The position numbers and the translations under genes were made by a program. A stretch of DNA of 18,099 bases, taken from contig CAKTXB010000009.1 of the NCBI GenBank assembly GCA_934630555.1, positions 1 through 18,099 on the forward strand, in the 5' to 3' direction. This stretch comes from an uncultured Oscillospiraceae bacterium. GTDB lineage: Bacteria; Bacillota; Clostridia; Oscillospirales; Oscillospiraceae. Shown piece by piece: positions 1 through 6,843 of the stretch (positions are counted from its first letter, which is position 1; the number at the start of each line of letters is the position of its first letter). The notes under the pieces were generated by a model. It was not told where the DNA came from and searched no databases. It worked only from the letters and a program-made list of their open reading frames with translations.

Positions 1-702
1 GACCTTGCCCATGTAGACATCCACGACGCGCTTGGGGGCGACGACGATGCTCTTGGCCTGCATGGCATGGGCGCAGATGGGGGTGATGAGATAGTTTTTC
101 GCGGCAGGCTCGACGATGGGGCCGCCGGCGGAAAGCGAGTAGGCTGTGGAGCCGGTGGGCGTACAGAGGATGACGCCGTCGCCGGAGAAGTTGGCGGCCT
201 CCACGCCGTCACAGTGGATGGACATCTGCACGACGCGGGCAATGGCGCCCTTGGTGATCACAGCGTCGTTGAGGGCCGTTTCGCGCAGCAGCACCTGGCC
301 GCTGGCGCCGGTGACGGTGACGTCAAGCATGGTGCGCGGCTCGAGCGTGTACTGCTTTTGCGGAATTTTGCGCAGCAGCTCCAGCTCGCCGGATTCCAGC
401 TCGGCAATGAAGCCCATGGTGCCAATGTTCACGCCAAGGATAGGAAGATGGTTGGCAATGGCCAGCTTGGAAGCGTGCAGGATCGTACCGTCGCCGCCAA
501 AGCAGACGAGCATATCCGCGCCGCGCAGCTGGGTCTTGAGGTCGTCAAAGACGAGGCCGTCCGGCAGCGGCAGGTCGCGGTCCACATCGAACGGCAGACA
601 GAGTTTGACCTCCGCGCCGCACGCTTCGAGGATACGCCGCGCCTCGCGGACGGTTTTGAACTGTTTGTCGCGATAGGGATTTGGCATCAGGATGATCTTC
701 AT
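1..702 (-). CDS. nadK: NAD kinase (3' end beyond window)
   Basis: NAD kinase phosphorylates NAD to NADP in the cytoplasm using ATP or polyphosphate. Translating the minus strand from the ATG at 702 gives 234 open codons to the window edge, so the C-terminus is missing. The diagnostic GGDGT nucleotide-binding motif is at residues 69-73, followed by the NIGTMGF strand (92-98), the LND segment (144-146) and the TPTGSTAYSLSAGGP signature (181-195). The start lies 4 nt after the tlyA stop, with AAAGGA upstream, so the gene is the next cistron of the dxs-tlyA operon. The same order (dxs-tlyA-nadK, usually followed by argR and recN) is common in Clostridia; what follows here is outside the window. 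Confidence 0.95.
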   Translation of the reverse strand, partial: MKIILMPNPYRDKQFKTVREARRILEACGAEVKLCLPFDVDRDLPLPDGLVFDDLKTQLRGADMLVCFGGDGTILHASKLAIANHLPILGVNIGTMGFIAELESGELELLRKIPQKQYTLEPRTMLDVTVTGASGQVLLRETALNDAVITKGAIARVVQMSIHCDGVEAANFSGDGVILCTPTGSTAYSLSAGGPIVEPAAKNYLITPICAHAMQAKSIVVAPKRVVDVYMGKV

Positions 703-706
703 GGCG

Positions 707-1510
707 TTATCCTTTCAGTGTTTCGTGCGCCTGCTGCACCAGCTCCGGCACATCGGGCACGATGGCAGGACCCGGCTGAAGTGAAAGATGCGCGAGGAAC
801 TCAATGTTGCCCTCCGGGCCTTTGACCGGGGAGAACGTGAGGCCGCGGAGCGTGAAGCCCTGTTCGGCGGCCAGCTGCAAAAAGCCGTTCAGGACCTCTT
901 CATGCACAGCGGCATCGCGAACGACGCCTTTTTTGCCGACCTTTTCGCGGCCTGCTTCAAACTGGGGTTTAATAAGGCAGAGCACCTGCCCGCTCTCGCG
1001 CAGGAGCCTGCGGACGGCAGGCAGGACGATCTTCAAGGAGATGAACGACACGTCGATAACGGACAGATCGAGCGGCTCACCAAGGTCTTCGGGTGTGACG
1101 TAGCGGATGTTGGTGCGCTCCATGACGACGACGCGGGGGTCTTCCCGTATTTTCCATGCCAGCTGACCGTAGCCCACGTCGATGGCAAAAACTTTTTTTG
1201 CCCCCTGCTGGAGCAGACAGTCGGTAAAGCCGCCGGTGGACGCGCCGGAGTCGCTGCACACATAGCCTGTGGGATCGACGCCAAAGTCGCGCAGGGCCTT
1301 TTCGAGCTTGAGGCCGCCGCGGCTGACATAGGGGCAGGCGCTGCCGCGCACTTCGATCTCAGCAGTTTCCTCGTATTCCTGCCCGGCCTTATCGGCCTTC
1401 TGGCCGGCGACATAGACCGCGCCGCTCATGATAACAGCCTGCGCCTTGGCGCGGGATCCGGCAAGGCCGCGCTCGGTGAGCAGGACGTCCAGGCGTTTTT
1501 TATGCTTCAT
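707..1510 (-). CDS. tlyA: TlyA family rRNA 2'-O-methyltransferase / hemolysin-like
   Basis: This is a 267-residue protein with an N-terminal S4 RNA-binding domain (about residues 1-60: KKRLDVLLTERGLAGSRAKAQ, G30, V34) and a Rossmann methyltransferase domain. Seen motifs are YVSRGGLKLEKAL (61-73), the SAM-binding loop SDSGASTGGFTDCLL (86-100) and DVGYGQL (111-117). TlyA proteins methylate the ribose of rRNA cytidines; the exact target in Clostridia is inferred. I chose the ATG at 1510 rather than the longer 1555 option because GGAGG sits 9 nt upstream and the product then begins with the S4 domain. The start overlaps the end of dxs by 11 nt, which indicates translational coupling. Confidence 0.93.
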   Translation of the reverse strand: MKHKKRLDVLLTERGLAGSRAKAQAVIMSGAVYVAGQKADKAGQEYEETAEIEVRGSACPYVSRGGLKLEKALRDFGVDPTGYVCSDSGASTGGFTDCLLQQGAKKVFAIDVGYGQLAWKIREDPRVVVMERTNIRYVTPEDLGEPLDLSVIDVSFISLKIVLPAVRRLLRESGQVLCLIKPQFEAGREKVGKKGVVRDAAVHEEVLNGFLQLAAEQGFTLRGLTFSPVKGPEGNIEFLAHLSLQPGPAIVPDVPELVQQAHETLKG

Positions 1511-3341
1511 GGGGCGTTTCCTCCAAAATGGTATTGCAGATAGCCTGCGCGTCAAGGCCGCAGGCGTGCAGCAGCTGTGCGCGCGTGCCGTGGGTCACAA
1601 AGGCGCCTCCAAGGTTACACAGACGGCTGACGGCCGGAACACCGCTGCTTTCAAGACCGGCCAGAATATCCAGCCCCACGCAGCCGTGCGCCGACACCTC
1701 CTCGGCCACGACGATGCGGCCTGTTTTGCGCACAGAGGCCGTGATGCAGGCCAGATCCAGCGGTGCGACGGATGGGAGTTTAATGAGTTCGACCGAAACG
1801 CCATGCACGGCGCAGAGGCTGCGGGCCTCCTGTGCTTCGTTATAGAGCGTACCATAGGTCACGAGCGTACAGTCCGTGCCGGGCAGGATATGGGAGTCGG
1901 TGTGGCAGTCGGTATACGCGCCCTCGCCGCCCGTGGGATAGCGCACGGCGACCGGGCCGGTGCAGTCCTGCACGGCGGTGCAGAGCATGACGCGCAGCTC
2001 GGCAAGGCTTGCCGGGCAGAACACCTGCATTCCCGGCACATCGCGCAGGTAGGCCACATCGAACATGCCGTGGTGCGTTTCACCGTCAGCGCCGACGAGA
2101 CCGGCGCGGTCTACGGCAAAAACGACGTGCAGCTGCAGGATGGCAACATCGTGCAAAAGCATATCGAACGCGCGCTGCAGGAACGTGGAGTAAATGGCGA
2201 CAACGGGAACCATGCCCTGCGCGGCCATGCCGGCGGCCATGCTGACGGCGTGGCCCTCGGCAATGCCGACGTCAAAATAGCGCTCCGGGAACGCGGCGGC
2301 AAAGCCCTTGAGGCCCGTGCCGCACTGCATGGCCGCTGTGATGGCGCACAGGCGCGCGTCGTGGGCCGCCATGGTACACAGCTCTGCGCCGAAAGCCGCA
2401 GAAAACGTGTTTTTCGTACGGCCATAGGGGTGGCCGTTCACGGGATCGAATTTGCCGACGCCGTGGTAATCCTCGGGCGTCTGCTCCGCCGGAGCAAAGC
2501 CGCGGCCCTTTTGCGTGATGAGGTGCAGCAGCACCGGCTCCTGCAGCGCGATGCTGGCGCGCAGAAGTTCTGTGATACGCTCGACATCATGGCCATCGAC
2601 TGGGCCGAGATACGTAAAGCCCATGTGTTCAAAGATGGTTTTTCCCAAAATGCGGCGGCGCAGGCGCGCCTTGAGCTTGTGGGTAAAGGTGTATAGCTTC
2701 TGGCCGCCGGGGATCTTGGACGTGATGCGGCGGTAGAGCAGCTTCAGTTCAAAATAACGCGGCCGCAGGCGCATCTGGCCAAGATAGCGCGCAATGGCGC
2801 CGACATTGGGGGTGATGGACATGCCGTTGTCGTTGAGAATGACGATCATCGGCTCACGGCTGGCGCCGGCGTTGTTGAGGCCCTCATAGGCAAGGCCGCC
2901 GGTGAGCGCGCCGTCGCCAAGCAGGGCGATGACGTTATAGCTTTCATGCTGCAGCGTCCGCGCGCGGGCCATGCCGAGCGCCACGGAAACGGCGTTGGAG
3001 GCATGACCGGCAATGAACGCGTCATGTTCGCTTTCCGACGGTTTGGGAAAGCCGGACATCCCGCCGAACGTGCGCAGGCCGGAAAAGCCGTCCATGCGGC
3101 CGGTGAGCAGCTTATGGACGTAGGCCTGGTGCCCAACGTCGAACACAAGGCGGTCGGTGCGGGTGTCAAACACCTTGTGGATGGCCAGCGTGGTTTCGAC
3201 AATGCCGAGATTGGAGGCCAGGTGGCCGCCGGTGTGGGAGAGATTTTCAATTAAAAACGAGCGGATCTCCGCGCAGAGCGCTGCGTCCTCTTCTTTGGAG
3301 AGATGCAGCAGGTCGTCACGGGAATGTATAGTTTCCAGCAT
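1500..3341 (-). CDS. dxs: 1-deoxy-D-xylulose-5-phosphate synthase
   Basis: DXS condenses pyruvate and glyceraldehyde 3-phosphate in the first step of the MEP isoprenoid pathway, with thiamine diphosphate as cofactor. The 613-residue length is typical. Seen features are H40 in SHTGGHLASNLG, the DVGHQAYVHKLLTGR block (68-82), the ThDP/Mg motif GDGALTGGLAYEGLNNAG (142-159), DNGMSITPNVG (171-181) and the catalytic glutamate in DVGIAEGHA (E362). It follows oapA by 20 nt. The GGAG at about 3356-3359 lies about 14 nt from the ATG at 3341, which is far; an in-frame CTG at 3347 would be better spaced, so the true start may be non-canonical. The pathway partner ispA is upstream, beyond the OLE locus. 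Confidence 0.96.
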   Translation of the reverse strand: MLETIHSRDDLLHLSKEEDAALCAEIRSFLIENLSHTGGHLASNLGIVETTLAIHKVFDTRTDRLVFDVGHQAYVHKLLTGRMDGFSGLRTFGGMSGFPKPSESEHDAFIAGHASNAVSVALGMARARTLQHESYNVIALLGDGALTGGLAYEGLNNAGASREPMIVILNDNGMSITPNVGAIARYLGQMRLRPRYFELKLLYRRITSKIPGGQKLYTFTHKLKARLRRRILGKTIFEHMGFTYLGPVDGHDVERITELLRASIALQEPVLLHLITQKGRGFAPAEQTPEDYHGVGKFDPVNGHPYGRTKNTFSAAFGAELCTMAAHDARLCAITAAMQCGTGLKGFAAAFPERYFDVGIAEGHAVSMAAGMAAQGMVPVVAIYSTFLQRAFDMLLHDVAILQLHVVFAVDRAGLVGADGETHHGMFDVAYLRDVPGMQVFCPASLAELRVMLCTAVQDCTGPVAVRYPTGGEGAYTDCHTDSHILPGTDCTLVTYGTLYNEAQEARSLCAVHGVSVELIKLPSVAPLDLACITASVRKTGRIVVAEEVSAHGCVGLDILAGLESSGVPAVSRLCNLGGAFVTHGTRAQLLHACGLDAQAICNTILEETPHEA

Positions 3342-3361
3342 ATCCAGATATGGTTCTCCGA

Positions 3362-3949
3362 TTATTTTCTCTGTTTTTTGCGCAGCAGGTTCGGAAGGGT
3401 CTTGAAAAAATGCAGGATGCGCGCGGTCATCTGCACGATCTTTGTGCTCTGGCCGATGGCGAATGTCTTGCCGAAGGCCTTGCCGCCGACGGTAAGCGCG
3501 GCCACAAGGGCAGACATAAGCAGATCAACGATCATCTGTGTGCCGCCAACGCCGGCTGCTATGATGCGCACAGCAATGGCTGCTGAGGCAGAGCCGGAGA
3601 TGACGCCGCAAATATCACCGATAACGTCGTTGCAGAACGACGACACGCGGTTGGCATTGCGGATGAGGTGCAGTGCCTCGCGCGCCTCGGGCACCTTGCG
3701 CGAAGCCATGGCGTGGAACGGCGTCTCGTCCGCCGTGGTAACGGCCACACCGATGATGTCAAACACGATGCCGATGAGGACGATGCCGATCAGAATGACA
3801 AACGAAAGCGCCATACCGGCGCTGCCGAGCAGCTGCGAGGACACAAGGCTCATGACGGCGGAGATGACCATGGTCAGCGCGAAGATCAGTACGATCCACT
3901 GATAATCCGGCCCGGACTTCTTCCCCCGTCCCTTCTTTGACTGGCCCAC
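3362..3949 (-). CDS. oapA: OLE-associated membrane protein OapA
   Basis: This is a 195-residue integral membrane protein with a basic N-terminal tail (MGQSKKGRGKKSG). Four clear hydrophobic segments lie at about 17-39, 46-68, 108-133 and 137-158, and the C-terminus is basic (LLRKKQRK). The central loop FDIIGVAVTTADETPFHAMA and the NANRVSSFCNDVIGD stretch contain a DxxxD (D108, D112), a feature I recall as conserved in OapA. OapA binds OLE RNA and carries it to the membrane; this is established in Bacillus (Halalkalibacterium) halodurans, where the complex is linked to cold, alcohol and magnesium tolerance. The assignment rests on the motifs and on position: directly downstream of the OLE RNA and upstream of dxs. 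The start is GTG (3949-3947) with GGAGG 7 nt upstream. Confidence 0.9.
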   Translation of the reverse strand: MGQSKKGRGKKSGPDYQWIVLIFALTMVISAVMSLVSSQLLGSAGMALSFVILIGIVLIGIVFDIIGVAVTTADETPFHAMASRKVPEAREALHLIRNANRVSSFCNDVIGDICGVISGSASAAIAVRIIAAGVGGTQMIVDLLMSALVAALTVGGKAFGKTFAIGQSTKIVQMTARILHFFKTLPNLLRKKQRK

Positions 3950-3961
3950 TGGGATCCCTCC

Positions 3962-3992
3962 AAAAATAACAGGTCTTTTGAAAAGTCCTGCA
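3962..3992 (-). terminator. Possible weak terminator or attenuator between OLE and oapA
   Basis: In the minus-strand RNA, CAGGACTTTTCAAAAGACCTG is nearly self-complementary (CAGG/CCTG, A.A mismatch, CTT/AAG) and is followed by TTATTTTT just before the oapA ribosome binding site. A leaky terminator here would yield abundant OLE RNA with partial read-through into oapA-dxs. The stem is short, so this is tentative. Confidence 0.35.
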
Positions 3993-4028
3993 GAAATGAA
4001 ACATATTCAGGCGATCCTGGCTGAAAAT

Positions 4029-4669
4029 ACAATGGCGGCAGATATGGTTAATCTTACGGCTTAGGTCGGGTTTGTTTTCCCCGAGGGCAGCCTGCCGTCG
4101 CCGTGCAGGCGGTTTCCCTTTGATGCCCAGGCCGGACTGTTTCCATGACCGGTACCCGATTGCCACTTAGTCCGTACCGCAATCCCATATCTGCCCGTTT
4201 TAAGACAGCCTAGGTGCTTTCCACAACAGTGCCGTCCGTTTTCTATCCTCTTTTGCAAACAGACTTTCAAGAGAATATCGGCATGGACTCAAGGCCATGA
4301 GAACTGCCGCTTGGCTCCTCTTTCCCTGTCGGTTCACGCAAGGCAGGCTACGCTGCACACAGCGTTCACGGCTTTAAAGCCGGGTAGCACCGCATTGCAG
4401 GTTCGTATCCGGGATCGTACAGAAGTCGCTGAAACCGCAATGGGAGTACGCTTCTGCACAATATCCGGTCTCCACAGGCCCAGGGTCGTGGATTCCCATG
4501 CCATTGGGAGCAGCCCTGTGGCCCGCAGGCGTAGAACGCCTCCCCCCAGCATCCACCCCAAACTGGGCGTAAGAAGCAGACACCACGGGATTCATAGTTG
4601 TGCCCTTGTAAGGATTTTTAGGCCCTTCCTCAAAAACGGCGGCGCCGACTAGGATACTGCGCCATTGTT
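4029..4669 (-). ncRNA. ole: OLE RNA (ornate large extremophilic RNA)
   Basis: About 640 nt on the minus strand with no protein-like frame but much secondary structure. It lies directly upstream of oapA between ispA and dxs, the known ole locus, and matches the roughly 600-nt length of the family. Seen in sequence: a closing stem ACAATGGCG/CGCCATTGT joins the 5' end (4668-4660) to the 3' end (4037-4029). An 11-bp stem GGCAGATATGG/CCATATCTGCC (4195-4185 with 4047-4037) closes the 3' domain. Hairpins lie at 4350-4365 (ACGCTG/CAGCGT), 4370-4381, 4090-4110 (GCCTGC/GCAGGC) and 4528-4540. The 3' block GGATTGCGGTACGGACTAAG resembles what I recall as the most conserved part of OLE. OLE forms a membrane-bound complex with OapA, and OapB and OapC are further known partners; neither is in the window. 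No database check was possible. Confidence 0.9.
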
Positions 4670-4676
4670 AAGATGC

Positions 4677-4705
4677 AGTATAGCACAGGATTCATGAATA
4701 TACAA
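4677..4705 (-). promoter_or_regulatory. Sigma-A-type promoter of OLE RNA
   Basis: Reading the minus strand, TTGTAT (4705-4700), a 17-nt spacer and TATACT (4682-4677) preceded by TGC form an extended -10 promoter. The expected start is at about 4670-4668, which is where the OLE closing stem begins. OLE therefore need not depend on read-through from ispA. Confidence 0.75.
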
Positions 4706-4717
4706 GTGAATATTCAC
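4691..4717. promoter_or_regulatory. Palindromic and direct repeats overlapping the OLE promoter
   Basis: A perfect 12-bp palindrome GTGAATATTCAC (4706-4717) abuts the OLE -35 box. An 8-bp palindrome TTCATGAA (4691-4698) lies in the spacer. TGAATAT also recurs as a direct repeat 12 bp apart (4695 and 4707). This could be an operator for a regulator of OLE, or of the divergent acetyltransferase. No specific regulator is recognised. Confidence 0.4.
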
Positions 4718-4761
4718 AAAAGGCTCTGCGGCGGACGGGATTTTTTCTGTGCGGCAGTGTA

Positions 4762-4790
4762 TGGAAATGCGGCGGCATATCGGATATACT
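4762..4790 (+). promoter_or_regulatory. Promoter of the GNAT gene
   Basis: TGGAAA (4762-4767), a 17-nt spacer and TATACT (4785-4790) sit 33 nt upstream of the acetyltransferase start. The -35 box matches the consensus at only four of six positions. The promoter diverges from that of OLE, about 60 bp away. Confidence 0.5.
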
Positions 4791-4823
4791 GTTGGAAAAT
4801 CTATGGAAGCGGAGGGCGTGCAT

Positions 4824-5342
4824 ATGCATATTCGCAAGGCGAAGGCGCAGGACATTTTGGGCGTTGCAGCCGTTTACGACGCCGTGCTGGACGCGGAGGA
4901 ACGGGAGACAAATGTCGGGTGGATCCGCGGCGTTTACCCGACGCAGGCCACGGCGGAGGCTTCACTGGCGCGCGGCGATCTGTTTGTGCTGGAGGAGAAC
5001 GGGCGCATTCTGGGGGCGGCCATCCTCAACCAGACGCAGGTGGATGTATATGCGCAGGGCGCATGGCAGTTTGCGGCAGCGCCGGAGGAGGTGTGCGTGC
5101 TGCACACGCTGGCCATCCGGCCGGACGCGGAACGATGCGGACTTGGCTCAGCATTCGTTGCGTTTTATGAGGACTATGCGCGCAGGCTCGGCTGCCGGGT
5201 GCTGCGGATGGACACGAACGCCATCAACCGGCGGGCGCGGGCGCTGTATCACAAGCTGGGGTACCGTGAGGCCGGGATCGTGCCGACAACGTTCAATGGC
5301 ATCCCGGGGGTCGATCTGGTGTTGCTGGAAATAGCGCTTTAA
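4824..5342 (+). CDS. GNAT family N-acetyltransferase
   Basis: This 172-residue protein has a complete GNAT fold. It starts MHIRKAKAQDILGVAAVYD (strand 1/helix 1), continues with LFVLEENGRILGAAIL (about 53-68), VCVLHTLAIRPDAERCGLGSAF carrying the acetyl-CoA loop RxxGxG/A, and ends with RMDTNAINRRARALYHKLGY and the final strand. GNAT enzymes transfer acetyl from acetyl-CoA to an amine; the substrate cannot be read from sequence. I chose the ATG at 4824 over the upstream in-frame 4749 because GGAGG lies 8 nt ahead and the fold begins there. It runs opposite to all neighbours and separates ispA from OLE, so it looks like an insertion into an otherwise conserved gene order. Confidence 0.9.
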   Translation: MHIRKAKAQDILGVAAVYDAVLDAEERETNVGWIRGVYPTQATAEASLARGDLFVLEENGRILGAAILNQTQVDVYAQGAWQFAAAPEEVCVLHTLAIRPDAERCGLGSAFVAFYEDYARRLGCRVLRMDTNAINRRARALYHKLGYREAGIVPTTFNGIPGVDLVLLEIAL

Positions 5343-5351
5343 AATGATGAA

Positions 5352-5643
5352 AGCGCCGCTGCATAAAATGCAGCGGCGCTCAGTCTGTCAAAAAAGCCTC
5401 GCAGAGTTCGCGCCCGCAGGCGCGAAAAGAGTCCGGATCATTTTCGGCGGCGGCGTGTACGTCGCCGAAAATACTTTACAGTCCACAAGTGTGGAATTTT
5501 TGCGCCAAAGGCGCAAAAATTATGCGCGCAGAGGACTGCAAGCCTTTTCAAACGTGGACCCAGCGCAGCGGTTCGCGTTTGAGAGCGTGTCAAAAATGCT
5601 TTTTTGACACGCTCAGCGCCGCTGCATTTTATGCAGCGGCGCT
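5352..5643. repeat. Hairpin-rich MITE-like element with terminal inverted repeats
   Basis: The 292-bp non-coding element has ends that are inverted copies: AGCGCCGCTGCAT-loop-ATGCAGCGGCGCT at 5352-5380 and 5615-5643, loops AAA and TTT. The similarity continues inward to TGTCAAAAAAGC, about 46 bp with three mismatches. Each end is itself a 13-bp hairpin. Inside are perfect stems at 5407-5426 (8 bp), 5440-5472 (10 bp), 5496-5520 (11 bp, loop AAA) and 5583-5614 (14 bp, GAGCGTGTCAAAAA arm). No transposase is present, so if mobile it must be non-autonomous. It lies between the convergent GNAT and ispA genes, 9 nt after the GNAT stop. Whether it is repeated in the genome cannot be seen here. Confidence 0.7.
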
Positions 5644-5660
5644 TTTGCTTCGCTTTTTTT
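5615..5660 (+). terminator. Terminator formed by the right end of the hairpin element
   Basis: The 13-bp hairpin at 5615-5643 is followed on the plus strand by TTTT, then GCTTCGC and a run of eight T (5653-5660). This can stop transcription coming from the GNAT gene. In the other direction the mirror hairpins can stop transcripts from ispA. Confidence 0.55.
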
Positions 5661-5739
5661 AGACAATACCGTACAATTCGGCAAGCAGGATCGGCGGAAA
5701 AGATCCGCCGAAGCGCACGGACGAAATTGTGCGATGTTG
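5661..5739. repeat. Long imperfect hairpin just after ispA
   Basis: The arms CAATACCGTACAATTCG (5664-5680) and CGAAATTGTGCGATGTTG (5722-5739) pair with one bulge and a few wobbles. They enclose an inner 7-bp stem TCGGCGG/CCGCCGA (5691-5697 with 5705-5711). The structure begins 2 nt after the ispA stop on the minus strand. It may be the ispA mRNA 3' structure or a second repeat abutting the hairpin element. Confidence 0.5.
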
Positions 5740-5741
5740 CC

Positions 5742-6614
5742 TTAATATTCCCGCAGAGCGAGGCGGGCGGCGAGGTCGTCGAGGAACTGCGCGTCCGGAA
5801 AAACAGACAGGGCCGCGCAGGCGCGTTTGGTATGCTCTTCCACAAGCTCGGCGCAGCGGCCAACACCGTAGAGCGTGACAAACGTGTTTTTATGTTCGTC
5901 CATGCCGGTGCGCTTGCCCATTTTTTCGGCGTCACCAAGGACATCGAGCATATCGTCGCGGATCTGGAACGCCATGCCGAGGGATTCGGCGTAGACGCGG
6001 GCGGCTTCCATCTGTACGTCCGTGCCGTTTGCCGCGGCAACACCCAGCTGGCAGGCCGCGCGGATGAGCGCGCCGGTCTTGAGCGTGTGGATGGTGCAGA
6101 CGTCCTGCTCGGTGAGCGTGCGGTTTTCTCCGGCAAGGTCCAGGACCTGGCCGCCGACCATGCCAAGCTCCCCTGCCGCGGTGGACAAAATGCGCACAGC
6201 GGACACGATGCGCTCCGGCGCGGCATCGGCAGAGGCCAGCGTTTCAAACGCAGCGGTGAGCAGCGCGTCGCCCGCCAGAACGGCGTTGGCTTCACCGAAC
6301 ACCTTGTGGTTCGTGAGGCGGCCGCGACGGTAGTCGTCGTTGTCCATGCACGGCAGGTCGTCGTGGATGAGGCTGTAGGTATGCACCATCTCAATGGCCG
6401 CCGCGAACGGCAGGGCCGCGTGCCAGTCGCCGCCGCACTGGCGGCAGAACTCCAGCACGAGCACAGGGCGGATGCGCTTGCCGCCGGCAAGCAGGCTGTA
6501 ACGCATGGCGTCGAACAACTGCTTTTGCGGCAGCTGCTGGCTGGTGAAGCGGCTGTTCAAATGATCCTCTACCGCGGCGCGGTAGGTTTCCATATGGGTC
6601 TTATAATCATTCAT
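5742..6614 (-). CDS. ispA: Polyprenyl (farnesyl/geranyl) diphosphate synthase
   Basis: This 290-residue trans-prenyltransferase elongates allylic diphosphates with isopentenyl diphosphate, giving the precursor for undecaprenyl and other isoprenoids. Seen are AGGKRIRP (43-50), the first aspartate-rich motif DDLPCMD (85-91) with YRRGRLTNHKVFGEA, the GQVLDL element (155-160), and the second aspartate-rich motif QIRDDMLD (217-224) followed by GMDEHKNTFV. Chain length (C15 versus C10/C20) is not decided by sequence alone. The ATG at 6614 overlaps the xseB stop by 8 nt; the longer in-frame start at 6647 lies inside xseB and adds a non-family tail. It supplies prenyl chains downstream of the Dxs pathway encoded across the OLE locus. 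Confidence 0.95.
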   Translation of the reverse strand: MNDYKTHMETYRAAVEDHLNSRFTSQQLPQKQLFDAMRYSLLAGGKRIRPVLVLEFCRQCGGDWHAALPFAAAIEMVHTYSLIHDDLPCMDNDDYRRGRLTNHKVFGEANAVLAGDALLTAAFETLASADAAPERIVSAVRILSTAAGELGMVGGQVLDLAGENRTLTEQDVCTIHTLKTGALIRAACQLGVAAANGTDVQMEAARVYAESLGMAFQIRDDMLDVLGDAEKMGKRTGMDEHKNTFVTLYGVGRCAELVEEHTKRACAALSVFPDAQFLDDLAARLALREY

Positions 6615-6843
6615 CACGCACATACTCCGTTTCCGCCGGGGTGCCATCCGGCGTTTTCATCAGTTTGACGACCGTAAGCTGGGCCTTGTCCAGCTGATCA
6701 TTGCAGCTGCGGATGAGGGCCGTGCCCTCCTGAAACAGCGCCAGTGCCTGCTCCAGCGGCACATTGCCCTGCTCCATCTGCTTGACGATCGCGTCGAGCC
6801 GTGTGAGCGACTGCTCAAATGTCAGCGGTTCCTGTTTACTCAT
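6607..6843 (-). CDS. xseB: Exodeoxyribonuclease VII small subunit
   Basis: The 78-residue protein is mostly helical with the family pattern FEQSLTRLDAIVKQMEQGNVPLEQALALFQEGTAL (about 9-43), including the conserved E-x-G-x-x-P-L-E-x-A-L core. Several copies assemble with XseA to form exonuclease VII, which degrades single-stranded DNA to oligonucleotides. Its ATG overlaps the xseA stop as ATGA, so the two subunits are co-translated, and its end overlaps ispA. Confidence 0.95.
   Translation of the reverse strand: MSKQEPLTFEQSLTRLDAIVKQMEQGNVPLEQALALFQEGTALIRSCNDQLDKAQLTVVKLMKTPDGTPAETEYVRDE

Noticed and set aside
67..825. 252-codon plus-strand frame opposite nadK
   Set aside because: The minus strand carries the full NAD kinase motifs; the plus frame is a composition-driven shadow.
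1428..2696. 422-codon plus-strand frame opposite dxs
   Set aside because: It covers well-recognised dxs and tlyA sequence on the minus strand and shows no domain of its own.
4061..4652. Open frames of 69-113 codons on both strands inside the 3950-4680 gap
   Set aside because: They overlap each other, lack ribosome binding sites and protein-like composition, and cover a region better explained by the structured OLE RNA.
5344..5607. 87-codon frame after the GNAT gene
   Set aside because: It runs through the hairpin-rich repeat and has no family-like sequence.
5352..5643. CRISPR array
   Set aside because: The hairpins differ in sequence and spacing; there are no regular direct repeats with spacers.
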